Source: Pseudomonadota bacterium (GTDB taxonomy: Bacteria > Pseudomonadota > Gammaproteobacteria > Steroidobacterales > Woeseiaceae). Taken from it: a stretch of DNA of 59,997 nucleotides. A program made the position numbers and the translations under genes. The DNA lies in the NCBI GenBank assembly GCA_022574185.1, contig JACZSM010000009.1, positions 1 through 59,997 of the forward strand, given 5' to 3'. The notes under the pieces were generated by a model. It saw only the letters and a program-made list of their open reading frames with translations. It was not told the DNA's origin and searched no databases. Shown here one piece after another: positions 7,589-16,700 of this stretch (positions are counted from its first letter, which is position 1; each line of letters opens with the position of its first letter).

Positions 7589-9364
7589 ATGAAAACTTCC
7601 CGATTCGCTGTAGTGGCGATCATCGTTCTTGTCATGGCTCCTGCCACAGGCGCTGATCTTACGCCCGGCGACATGATCATAATCACGGCGACGCGCACTG
7701 AGATTCCTCTGGCAGATGCAATAGTTCCGGTAACCGTAATCACGCGCGAAGACATTGAGTTGTCGCTTGCGACCGACCTGGCGGAATTGCTTCGCTTTGA
7801 GGCCGGCATCGATATCGGACGCAATGGCGGTCCCGGCCAGGCAACGTCGATATTCATGCGTGGCACAGAAAGTAATCACACTCTCGTTCTTATCGACGGC
7901 GTGCGTATCAATCCCGGCACGCTCGGTGGGGCCGCCATCCAGCACATTGCACCGGAAATTATCGAGCGAATAGAAATCGTCAAGGGCGCGCGGTCGGCGC
8001 TATTTGGTACCGACGCGATTGGTGGAGTAATCAATATCATTACTCGCAGAGCGCGCGACGCATACCTCGAAGGTAGCCTTGGGGCCGGTAGCTTCGATAC
8101 TCAGTCCGGCTACGTTTCGGGCGGAGACCATGGGGACGATGGTGAGTTCGGCATTACGCTGAGCTGGCAGTCAACCGATGGTTATGCGCCACGGACGGAT
8201 TCCAGCATTGAACGTGGCTACGACAATGTATCGGCCAACCTCTATGCATCCAGGCACATTGGCAATAGCGACATCAGTATTCGGCACTGGCAGAGCAAAG
8301 GTAATGTCGAGTACCTCGATTTCTTTTTGACGCCTGTCGACCAGAACTATGACAACGCAACAACAGCTTTGGCGGTGATTTCGAAACTGTCTGATCGCGG
8401 TACCAGTAAAATCATCGTGTCATTCATGCAGGACCAGATTATTCAGAATCAGGGCGACGATTTCGTCAAATCGGAACGCCTGAGCATCGACTGGCAGTAC
8501 AGTCACGCGTTCAAGGACCATACGGTGACCGGCGGTCTGTTCGCCATCGATGAAACTGCATCGACACTCTCGTTCGGCTCGGGATTCGAAGAAGATACCG
8601 CCGTTCGCGCCGTGTTTCTGCAGGACCAATGGTACGGCGAGCGCCACCGCGCCTTTGTCGCGCTGCGACTGACGGATCACGAGACTTTCGGCAACCACAC
8701 GACCTGGAATGCCGAGTACGCCTATGAGCTCAACGATGACTGGACTCTCAATGCGGGCGTCGGGCACGCATTTCGGGCTCCCGATGCAACGGATCGATTT
8801 GGTTTTGGCGGCAATCCGAATCTACAGCCCGAGTTGGCTGATAGCGCTCAGCTAGGACTACGTTACTCGCCAGGTACGCGGCACAGCCTCGAATTTGAAC
8901 TGTATAGCAACGATATCGAGGACCTGATTGAATTCAATCTGCAGACGTTTGAATTGCAGAACATCGATTCAGCAGAAATACGTGGTGCACAGCTGGGCTA
9001 CGAGTACCGGGGCGAGGGATTTGTCGTGCGTGCCGATCTTTTAAGACAAAAAGCCGACAACGCGTCGACTGGCGAGCGACTTCTGCGTCGCGCGGAGGAG
9101 ATCATCACGCTCTCGTACACACAAGACATTGGTCAGCACCGACTCGGTGTCTCTGTGATTGCCAGTGGCGACCGCGAGGACTTCGGCGGCATTCCTCTGG
9201 CGGGCTATGTACTGGCCAACCTGACCGGCCTGATCCGTATCAACGACAACTGGAGCCTGAACGCCCGTATCGAAAACCTGCTCGACACCGAGTACGAAAC
9301 CGCGGCTAACTTCCGCATGCAAGAGCGCAGCGGATTTATCGAGTTAAGATACCGCTGGGACTAG
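7589..9364 (+). CDS. btuB: TonB-dependent vitamin B12 receptor BtuB
   Basis: A 591-residue outer-membrane receptor for cobalamin. The signal peptide is MKTSRFAVVAIIVLV...ATGA. A TonB box lies at about residues 31-36 (IIITATR), then a plug domain with SIFMRGTESNHTLVLIDGVR and IEIVKGARSALFGTDAIGGV. A beta-barrel fills the rest, ending in an aromatic-rich C-terminal strand (IELRYRWD). The ATG at 7589 is chosen because GGAG lies 6 bases upstream and the signal peptide begins there; upstream codons to 7502 are open but not protein-like. The cobalamin riboswitch in its leader strongly supports B12 as substrate. The adenosyltransferase gene follows after 13 bases, so the two are probably co-transcribed. 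Confidence 0.92.
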   Translation: MKTSRFAVVAIIVLVMAPATGADLTPGDMIIITATRTEIPLADAIVPVTVITREDIELSLATDLAELLRFEAGIDIGRNGGPGQATSIFMRGTESNHTLVLIDGVRINPGTLGGAAIQHIAPEIIERIEIVKGARSALFGTDAIGGVINIITRRARDAYLEGSLGAGSFDTQSGYVSGGDHGDDGEFGITLSWQSTDGYAPRTDSSIERGYDNVSANLYASRHIGNSDISIRHWQSKGNVEYLDFFLTPVDQNYDNATTALAVISKLSDRGTSKIIVSFMQDQIIQNQGDDFVKSERLSIDWQYSHAFKDHTVTGGLFAIDETASTLSFGSGFEEDTAVRAVFLQDQWYGERHRAFVALRLTDHETFGNHTTWNAEYAYELNDDWTLNAGVGHAFRAPDATDRFGFGGNPNLQPELADSAQLGLRYSPGTRHSLEFELYSNDIEDLIEFNLQTFELQNIDSAEIRGAQLGYEYRGEGFVVRADLLRQKADNASTGERLLRRAEEIITLSYTQDIGQHRLGVSVIASGDREDFGGIPLAGYVLANLTGLIRINDNWSLNARIENLLDTEYETAANFRMQERSGFIELRYRWD

Positions 9365-9377
9365 ATGGCGACATTGT

Positions 9378-9929
9378 ATGGGCAAGCGACTCAGTAAAAT
9401 TTATACGCGCACCGGTGACGACGGCACGACCGGCCTTGGTGACGGCACTCGTGTCGCCAAGGACAGCGTACGTGTCGACGCCTACGGCACGGTAGACGAA
9501 GCCAATAGCGCGATTGGGGTAACACTCGCCTGCGCATCAGTACCGCAGATCATCGCGGACATTTTGACCGAGGTGCAACACGACTTGTTCGAGCTTGGCG
9601 GCGAACTTTGTATCCCCGGGCACAGCGCGGTTACTGATCTATATGTCGAACGTCTCGAGTCCGAACTTGATGGGCTGAACAAGGACCTTCCTGCACTCGA
9701 AGAATTCATCTTGCCAGGTGGCAGCCAGGCGGCGGCGGCATGCCACCTGGCCAGAACCATCGTTCGTCGGGCCGAACGGCGTGTTACGACGCTCACGGCA
9801 GTCGAGACCGTGCGCCCAGAAGTCATCCACTATCTGAACCGCTTGTCCGACCTGCTATTCGTCATCGCTCGTGTACTCGCCAGGGCCGAGAATGGCCAGG
9901 AGGTGCTCTGGAAAAGGGATCGATCGTAA
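9378..9929 (+). CDS. pduO: PduO-type cob(I)alamin adenosyltransferase
   Basis: A 183-residue cytoplasmic enzyme that transfers the adenosyl group of ATP to cob(I)alamin, making coenzyme B12. The N-terminal KIYTRTGDDGTTGLGDGTRV is the ATP-binding signature of the PduO family. VDAYGTVDEANS and the C-terminal RRAERR...LNRLSDLLFVIAR are also characteristic. Length is normal for the stand-alone family. It lies 13 bases after btuB, so imported B12 would be converted by the product of the same riboswitch-controlled transcript. It is unrelated to the CobA/BtuR family. Confidence 0.92.
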   Translation: MGKRLSKIYTRTGDDGTTGLGDGTRVAKDSVRVDAYGTVDEANSAIGVTLACASVPQIIADILTEVQHDLFELGGELCIPGHSAVTDLYVERLESELDGLNKDLPALEEFILPGGSQAAAACHLARTIVRRAERRVTTLTAVETVRPEVIHYLNRLSDLLFVIARVLARAENGQEVLWKRDRS

Positions 9930-10010
9930 GAGCCCGCCATGCGGGCGATAATCACAATGTCCGGTCGAACTCGCCCGCATGTCTCGATCCCGCTTGACGG
10001 GAGCGGGCTC
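9930..10010. repeat. Inverted repeats in the pduO/btuF convergent gap
   Basis: GAGCCCGC at 9930-9937 pairs with GCGGGCTC at 10003-10010. Inside are two short hairpins: GCCCG/CGGGC around 9932-9946 and TCCCG/CGGGA near 9988-10002. The gap separates two convergent genes, so a transcription-ending role is likely. No run of T follows on either strand, so I do not call a standard terminator. Confidence 0.5.
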
Positions 10011-10066
10011 CTTGTATGTTGTGTTCGGGTCATGCTCAGTAGCGCGACGAAGGTTGACTGCAACGC

Positions 10067-10945
10067 TCAACGCGCCGTATCAAGTGCCGACTTGCGACTG
10101 ACCCGCGCCTGTTGCAAGGCACGGCAAAGCGATTCGCCGGCGATCAGCAATCGCGGCGTCGCGCGGCCGATTTCATCGGCAGGCATCAAGAAACGATTCC
10201 GCATGCGATTCGCCGCAATATTCGGCCATCGATCCCATTCGGAAAATGCCTCGTTGCCCGCTTCGTCACTGGCAAGCATCACCTCGGGATCGCGCTCTAT
10301 CACGGCCTCAACCGCGATCGCTGGTGCGAGTTCGTTGAGGTCATCGAAGATATTTCGGCCACCGCACAGCTCAATCAGTTCGCTGACAAAATGCGATCCA
10401 TTGATCGTGTACAACGGGCGTTGGGAAACCTGGTAGAACACGCGCAGCAACGGTTCTCGGGCAAAACGCAGTTCGAGCGCCTTGAGTCCATCGACATAAT
10501 CAGCCGCCGCTCGGCTCGCTTCTTGCTCGTGCCCGGTCAATTCACCAATACGAATCAGTGCGGCGGCAACATCATCAAGACTTCGGGTGCGCAGCACTTC
10601 CACGTGGTATCCGATACGCCTGAGTTCGTCGACGATACGTGCGGGGGTTCCGCTTTGCCAGGCGAACAAGGCGTCGGGATCGAGCAGTGCAAGCTGTTCC
10701 TGATCGACCGAGAACGCATCCCCGATAATCGGCAATTCGCGGACTGCGGGTGGAAAATCTGAATAAGCGCTGACGCCGACCAGCGCGTCGCCAGCACCGG
10801 CGGCAAACATCAGCTCGGTCAGGTTCGGTGCAAGGGTGACGACGCGCGAATACGTCGACAGCGTTGTCGCCGGCTCAGGCGGTTGTGAACATGCAAGCAG
10901 GGCTGACAGCGCAAATGTCAGGCCACAGCAACCCGTAAGTCTCAC
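10067..10945 (-). CDS. btuF: BtuF-like cobalamin-binding lipoprotein
   Basis: About 292 residues. A lipoprotein signal ends in LLAC, so the protein is membrane-tethered in the periplasm. It has the helical-backbone fold motifs of BtuF/FepB proteins: RVVTLAPNLTELMFAAGAG at the start, GVSAYSDFP, and DPEVMLASDE near the end. It would deliver B12 to the BtuCD transporter. I place the start at the GTG at 10945, whose GTGA overlaps the ampE stop codon and gives a normal signal peptide; an ATG at 10990 is possible but would overlap ampE by 49 bases. Its place at the end of ampD-ampE is unusual. It faces pduO convergently. Confidence 0.85.
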   Translation of the reverse strand: MRLTGCCGLTFALSALLACSQPPEPATTLSTYSRVVTLAPNLTELMFAAGAGDALVGVSAYSDFPPAVRELPIIGDAFSVDQEQLALLDPDALFAWQSGTPARIVDELRRIGYHVEVLRTRSLDDVAAALIRIGELTGHEQEASRAAADYVDGLKALELRFAREPLLRVFYQVSQRPLYTINGSHFVSELIELCGGRNIFDDLNELAPAIAVEAVIERDPEVMLASDEAGNEAFSEWDRWPNIAANRMRNRFLMPADEIGRATPRLLIAGESLCRALQQARVSRKSALDTAR

Positions 10946-11853
10946 CGAGTCCAGCCGTACAGGGTCATCGCCGCAATAATCACTGCCCATATCAGCAACA
11001 GGCGAAATACCATTCGATTTGCGGCTGTTGCACCACGCACGCCCCGTTTGATCAGGTCCTCGCCCTCCTCGTCGACGAGAGCGAGTGCACTGACGCCGAC
11101 TCTCGCCAGCAGGTTCTCGTTTAACTCCGATGTGGTCGCATCTTGTTGCTCACTCGGCGCACGCCAGGCTCCAATCGCGGCATCAAAATTTCCCGCCGCC
11201 GCGTAACCGATTGCAGTAAGTCGCGCCGGGATCCAGGCAAGCCAGCCGTGCATCATGACGGCTGCATCGCGAACACGGGACGCCGTGCCATCCGTTTCTT
11301 CATCGCGCGTTGCGCTAAAAACAGCACGACGACGAATCAAGTCCGTGACGCGATAAGCCCATGCACCCAGCGGGCCAAGCAAGACAAACCAGAATATGAC
11401 GGCAAACAGACGATTATTGGCCTGTATACAAACGGCCGCTTCAACCTTGTGAATACGTTCGAGCTCCGCGTCAGGCACATCGCTCTCGACAATCGACTTT
11501 GCCGTTTGCTGAATTCGTTCTTCGTCGCCTTCCTCCAGGGACCTGCAATATTCGTCGATATCTTCGCCGATGTCCTGCGGGCCGAGTGAGAAAAACAGAA
11601 GCAGGATCGCGAACGCTACATAGGGCAGTCCAGCCAGCTTGTCGCCGAGAGCGAGCGACGTCGCCGCGACCGGCGATACGAGCAGTAGCGCTAGCAGGAC
11701 AACGGGGATCAGCGCCGGCCACGTCGCCAGCCGCTGCGCATGCCCGAAACCGGCGTCAATCAGCCGATCGAGCCATCGCAGCCGGCGCAGGCGGAACAAC
11801 CGGGTCGCCAATCGCTCGACGACGAGGCCCAGTAGCAATGCAATCAGGTTCAT
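10942..11853 (-). CDS. ampE: AmpE-family inner-membrane protein
   Basis: A 303-residue protein with about four hydrophobic segments: at the N-terminus, near residues 40-90, around 150-165 and at the C-terminal end. It begins MNLIALLLGLVVERL, as AmpE proteins do, and has the acidic EYCRSLEEGDEE stretch. AmpE is linked to AmpD in sensing cell-wall turnover and belongs to the same broad superfamily as the cobalamin enzyme CobD/CbiB. The ATG overlaps the ampD stop (ATGA at 11850-11853), so translation is probably coupled. Downstream coupling to btuF by a GTGA overlap makes a three-gene operon. A B12-related role cannot be excluded. Confidence 0.8.
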   Translation of the reverse strand: MNLIALLLGLVVERLATRLFRLRRLRWLDRLIDAGFGHAQRLATWPALIPVVLLALLLVSPVAATSLALGDKLAGLPYVAFAILLLFFSLGPQDIGEDIDEYCRSLEEGDEERIQQTAKSIVESDVPDAELERIHKVEAAVCIQANNRLFAVIFWFVLLGPLGAWAYRVTDLIRRRAVFSATRDEETDGTASRVRDAAVMMHGWLAWIPARLTAIGYAAAGNFDAAIGAWRAPSEQQDATTSELNENLLARVGVSALALVDEEGEDLIKRGVRGATAANRMVFRLLLIWAVIIAAMTLYGWTR

Positions 11854-12443
11854 TGCGAGTCAGAATTTTCCCGTGACTGTTTGTGGCTAAGCCCATCATA
11901 CAATCGAAGCCAATCGAAAGCAGGACCTGGATCGGTTTTTCGTCCCGGAGCAATGTCCGAGTGCGCCACAATCCTGCGCGCCGAGAGCGTTGAATACGCA
12001 CGCAACAATGCTGCGACGCTTGCAATCAGGCTTGCATATTGGCGATCGTCGTAAGGCGTATCGTCATTGCCCTCGAGTTCAATGCCTATCGAAAAATCGT
12101 TGCAGCATGTGCGGTCACGAAACGTCGACGCACCAGCGTGCCATGCACTACGAGTAAACGGAACGAACTGGACCAATTCACCACACCGACGAATCAGCAG
12201 ATGCGGCGATACATTGAGGCTCCGGATTTCATCAAAGTACGCATGGCTGTCCCAGTCGAGACAATTCACAAAAAACTGCTCGATCTCAGGGCCGCCGAAT
12301 TCGCCGGGCGGCAGACTGATTCCATGCATAACGATCAGTTCCGGTACCGCGCCCGCGGGTCGCTCGTCCTGATTCGGACTCGGACACTGTCGGGCCGGCA
12401 GAATAAGCCCGCTTTTACGCTCGACATTGAATGATGCACGCAT
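11850..12443 (-). CDS. ampD: 1,6-anhydro-N-acetylmuramyl-L-alanine amidase AmpD
   Basis: A 197-residue cytoplasmic zinc amidase that removes the stem peptide from anhydro-muropeptides during peptidoglycan recycling. The zinc ligands are visible: His in VMHGISLPPGEFGG, His in HSDIAPGRKTDPGP, and Asp in the same segment. RSAWHAG is the usual substrate-pocket motif. I chose the ATG at 12443 because an AGGTGGGG ribosome site lies about 8 bases upstream; an upstream in-frame ATG at 12503 has no such site. It heads an ampD-ampE-btuF operon and is divergent from the rsmE remnant. Confidence 0.9.
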   Translation of the reverse strand: MRASFNVERKSGLILPARQCPSPNQDERPAGAVPELIVMHGISLPPGEFGGPEIEQFFVNCLDWDSHAYFDEIRSLNVSPHLLIRRCGELVQFVPFTRSAWHAGASTFRDRTCCNDFSIGIELEGNDDTPYDDRQYASLIASVAALLRAYSTLSARRIVAHSDIAPGRKTDPGPAFDWLRLYDGLSHKQSRENSDSQ

Positions 12444-12531
12444 CGATGGTTGCCCCACCTGCCAGGAAAGACGATAGTCAGGGTTGCAGGCGTTGACTGT
12501 CAACGACCTTTGACCCCGTCAGGCAACAACG

Positions 12532-13255
12532 ATGCCCCTGACACGATTGTTTGCCGGTGGCACCTTCGCCCTGATCTGCAATTGCACCTAAACGAGGAGC
12601 AGACACGCTACATCGGTCGCGTGCTGAGATTGCGTGCCCGTGATTCCCTTGCTGTTTTCAATGGCGACAAGGGAGAGTTCAGTGCAACGGTTGCAAGCAT
12701 TGCAAAGACTTCGGCGGTCATCAAGCTTTATGGTCGCAGTGAGACCACTACCGAATCGCCTCTCAAAGTACACCTCGTACAAGGCGTTTCACGGGGCGAA
12801 CGCATGGATTTCGTCGTGCAAAAGGCAACTGAACTCGGTGTAAAGCGCATTTCTCCGGTATTAACCGAACACGGTGTCGTCAAACTCGATGCGAGCCGGG
12901 CGACAAGGCGCCGGGGTCATTGGCAAAAGATTGCCGAGAGCGCCTGCGAACAGTCGGGGCGAATCCGGCCGCCTTTAATCGATACACCGATGCCGCTGAC
13001 GTCCTGGTTGGAGACCAGAACCGAAGCTGCAGATTCTGACTTGATCCTGCAGCCCGGCGCCGCAACTCCAATGACATCGGTAAAAAAGCCCCAGACCAAG
13101 GTTTGCATTCTGATCGGCCCGAAAGGGGCTTCAGCGACAAAGAAGTCGCGGACGCCGCAATCGCGGGATTCGTGTCAGTTTCCTTAGGCCCGCGGATACT
13201 GCGGACCGAATCCGCCGCAATCGTGCAGTCATTATGGGGAGACCTGGCACCTTGA
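12532..13255 (+). pseudogene. rsmE: 16S rRNA m3U1498 methyltransferase RsmE, two frameshifts
   Basis: RsmE methylates U1498 of 16S rRNA. The coding sequence is split over three pieces. An ATG at 12532 gives MPLTRLFAGGT, the normal family start, but that frame stops near 12591. The main body (LHLNEEQTRYIGRVLRLRA to ILIGPKG) is in another frame. After the GGGG run at 13125-13128 the C-terminus (GFSDKEV, then LGPRILRTESAAI and SLWGDL) continues in a third frame to a TGA at 13253-13255. One added C near 12560 and one added G at 13125 would restore a full protein of about 240 residues. The SAM-binding knot motif LGPRILRTE is thus out of frame. It is either a decaying gene or two homopolymer sequencing errors. 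Confidence 0.8.
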
Positions 13256-13263
13256 CAGAGTGT

Positions 13264-13308
13264 TAGGAGTCTGCGCGGTAGAAAGTATTCCTGCTGCGCA
13301 GACTCCTA
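13264..13308. repeat. Perfect 13-bp inverted repeat after rsmE
   Basis: TAGGAGTCTGCGC (13264-13276) and GCGCAGACTCCTA (13296-13308) form a perfect 13-pair stem with a 19-base loop. The second arm overlaps the last codon of chpC. It lies between convergent genes, so it may end transcription, though no T-run follows. It also resembles a miniature mobile element or a leftover transposon end. Confidence 0.7.
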
Positions 13309-13776
13309 CGCCTGAATTGACTCTTCGACGAGCATACTCTCTAGTCTCTCAAGATCAGGAATCAGTGGAAACTCATTGATCATTTTGACGCGGCACAGCA
13401 CGGGCGCTGACTCGGGCCAATCATCAGTTGAATCGAGTTTGAGGACATCACGATTGACTCGCACGAGTTGCGGAAATCCCTGCGTCAAGATACCGAAGTA
13501 ACCGGTCTTCAATTGTCCGGTGATGGCATAGAACACAACAATTCGTGTGCGACCCGTTATAGCAGGCACTTCTTTTCCCAGCGCGCCTTCAAATGACACG
13601 ACCGGTAAGGAGCGTCCATTCCAGATAACCGTGCCCAGCATCCAGCTATGCGCGCCAGCCTCATGATCGGGTTTCGAAAATCGCACAACCTCGGCGACAC
13701 AGACACGCGGCACAATCAAGCGGTCATCGGATAACGGCACCAGGAGGCTATACAACTCATCAGGCGTTGAAGTCAC
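13306..13776 (-). CDS. chpC: CheW-domain protein ChpC
   Basis: A 156-residue single-domain CheW-like protein. It begins LYSLLVPLSDDRLIVPRVCVAEVV, and GTVIWNGRSLPVVSFE is the typical CheW core. Its place directly after chpA, overlapping its stop by 4 bases (13773-13776), matches ChpC of the Pseudomonas Pil-Chp cluster. There ChpC is thought to link chemoreceptors to the ChpA kinase. The chpB methylesterase gene that separates chpA and chpC in Pseudomonas is absent here. Confidence 0.85.
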   Translation of the reverse strand: MTSTPDELYSLLVPLSDDRLIVPRVCVAEVVRFSKPDHEAGAHSWMLGTVIWNGRSLPVVSFEGALGKEVPAITGRTRIVVFYAITGQLKTGYFGILTQGFPQLVRVNRDVLKLDSTDDWPESAPVLCRVKMINEFPLIPDLERLESMLVEESIQA

Positions 13777-16700
13777 GACAGCATGATTCCCTTCTCTTCG
13801 AGCAGTCGTTGAATGGCCTCGAGTAACGCCGAATCCTGATACGGCTTGCCCAGATAATCATTGACACCGAGCTCGATCGCGCGAGCCCTGTGTTTGTCGC
13901 CCACACGTGACGTCACCATGATAATCGGCACATCGGCAACACGATCGTCATTTCTTACATGCAACGCAAACTCGTAGCCGTCCATACGCGGCATTTCGAT
14001 GTCCAGCACGATGATGTCGGGTTTGTTGTCCTGTAACACACCGATTGCATCAAGACCGTCCTTGGCGGTAACAACCCGCATGCCGTGGCGTTCCAGGAGG
14101 CGTTCCGTAACACGGCGTACCGTAATCGAATCGTCGACGACCAGCGCGACGGGTCGTGCATCGATCGGAGTGGGTGCAGCGCTCTTCAGTTCAACAACCG
14201 GCACCCCGCCGCGAACTAGCGCAGCGATGTCGAGAATCAGTACGACGCTACCATCGCCCAGGATTGTAGCGCCTGATATGCCTCGAATACTCGCCAATTG
14301 CGGTCCTACCGACTTAACCACGATTTCGCGACTTGCGAGCATCTCATCGGTAAGTAGCGCAGCGGAGTGCTCGCCTGCCCTGACAAGGATGACGGAAACG
14401 AACGCGTCGCTTTCGGGAAGTTTCGCGGCCTGCCCGCCGAGATACATGCCGAGGTGGCGGAACCGATAAGTCTGCTCACCGTAACCATAACTCGGCTCTG
14501 TCTGACTTAAGAGGTTTTCCAGTTCGGCGCGTGGAATCCGCGCGACGCCTTCAACCGAAGGCAGCGGCAATGCATACACCTCTTCGCCCGTGCGAATAAT
14601 CAGCGCCTGCGTAATCGCCAGCGTAAACGGCAGACGCACTGTGAAGTTCGTTCCTTGCCCGGTTACGGACGAAATGTGCAGTGACCCACCCAGTTTTTTG
14701 ACTTCACTGGCTACAACATCCATACCGACACCGCGCCCGGCTGACTGCGTAACCTTGCCCGCCGTCGAGAATCCTGGTGTCAAAATCAGGTTCATGATTT
14801 CGTCGTCGCTAACCTTGGCATCGGGTTTGAGCATGTCGAGTTCATACGCTTTACGACGAATCGCATCGACATCGAGACCTGTTCCATCATCGGCGACGTC
14901 GATGATCATCTCCGAGCCTTCGCGGCGCAGGCGGATAGTGATTCGTCCCGTTGCCGGCTTTTTCGCCTTCTGACGTTCGTTGGGCTCTTCGATGCCGTGC
15001 ACGACCGCATTACGCAACATGTGCTCGAAAGGCGGCAACATCTTGTTAAGTACCTGACGATCAAGTTCGCCGGACGCGCCTTCGACGGCCAGTTCGGCGC
15101 GCTTACCAGCCTCTTTCGCAATCTGACGCACGAGGCGGGTCAGTCGCGGCACATGGCGTTCGAACGGCACCATGCGCGCTCGCATCAGCCCATCCTGCAA
15201 CTCGGCAGTCACGCGTGACTGCTGCACGAGGAGACCCTCGGATTCGGTCGTTACCCCCTGCAACAGGTCTTTGATACTGCCCAGGTCGCTCGCCGATTCG
15301 GCAAGCGCGCGCGTGAGCTGCTGGATATTCGAATAGCGATCGAGTTCGAGCGGGTCGAAGTCCTGTGCCACCGCGGTATCCTGATGGCCATGCATGATCT
15401 GCGCTTCGGTCTCGATCTCAAGTTTCCGTAATTGCTCCCGTAGGCGACTGACGGTTTGTTCAAGTTCATCAACATGAAACTCAAATGAACTGACTTGTTG
15501 GCTCAAACGTGATTGATAAATGCTGATCTCGCCGGCAGCGTTTAACAGGTCTTCGAGCAAATCAGCATCGATGCGCGCGAATTCCTGACGCTGTTTCTTT
15601 TGCACCGCCTTTCGGGTTGCCCGGACCGGCTCGGGCTCCGGCGCAGGCGCAGGTTCGGGCTCCGGCGCAGGCGCAGGTTCGGGCTCCGACTCAGCAGCCT
15701 GCTGCCTCTCAGTGATCTGTGGCGCTGCGTCCTGATCCGGTGCCGGTCTGCCGATTTGTGCCAGCTCGTCGGCCAGTGGTGTGTCAATTATGACCATACT
15801 GACAGTGTCATCCGGCTCGATAGTGAACTCGGCTGGCACGGCCTTTTCAACCTCTTCGTCTGTTGGCGCTATTTCCACCTGGGCTTCATCCGCCACCTCA
15901 AACCCAGCAATTGCCTGTTGAATGCGTTTCAGCAGGGCGTTGGCAGCGGCTACGGGTTTACCCGCGATTACCGTATCGCGCATGCGGTGCAATTCATCGA
16001 CGCTATGTTGCAACAGCTCATCCACCGCGCGCGAAGCCTTGATGCGACCTTCGTCAATCGAGATAACCAACGTCTCGAGTTCGTGACTCAGGTCGCCCAT
16101 CGCCATGATGCCGGCCATGCGCGCACCACCTTTAAGGGTGTGTAAATGGCGTTTGAATTCCTCCATTGGCTGGCGAGCACCCCTGTTCTTGCTCCACTCA
16201 ATCAGCGCCTTGTCGGCCATTTCGAGCAGCTCAGCCGATTCCTCCGTGAAGATAGCCGCAATCTCCGCATCGTATTCAGCCTCTTCCGGCACATCCTCAA
16301 CGATGCTTTTCGGCTTTTGAATGATGTCCGGCTCCGCTTCCCGCACAATTGTATCTTCGGGCTGTACAGCATCGGTCAGCATCGTCAGGTGATCAATCAG
16401 CGCTGTATAATCGGCCCGACGCCGCTCGGACTGATTGATGTCACCGACAATCGTCGCGATCGCTTTGGCTGCTGCGCGCAACCCATCCAGCCCTGATCGC
16501 TGAAAACCGATCTTGTAGTCGTACACGCGCCGCACAAATCGATTCAGCGCGGCAGCTACAGCTACTCCGCGTTCAACATTGGCCATGTTCGCACTGCCGT
16601 GCAGGGTATGGCAGGCACGGTGCAATTTATCAGTAACGTCGAACGGCGGCGTGTGTCCTTCGCAAGCAGCGAGGTAATCTGTGATCACCTTGAGATGCCC

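Noticed and set aside
9930..10010. Strong intrinsic terminator in the pduO/btuF gap
   Set aside because: The inverted repeats are real, but no T-run follows on either strand, so I list them only as repeats.
10945..10990. btuF starting at the ATG at 10990
   Set aside because: It would overlap ampE by 49 bases and put a charged lead before the lipoprotein signal. The GTG at 10945 gives a normal signal and a GTGA overlap.
15629..15685. Tandem repeat considered as a CRISPR fragment
   Set aside because: There are no spacers. The repeat is in frame and codes for the Pro/Glu/Ala linker of ChpA.
15600..16145. A 181-residue plus-strand open frame
   Set aside because: It is antisense to the ChpA linker and third phosphotransfer domain; the Arg-rich start is the reverse of the PEPAPA repeat.
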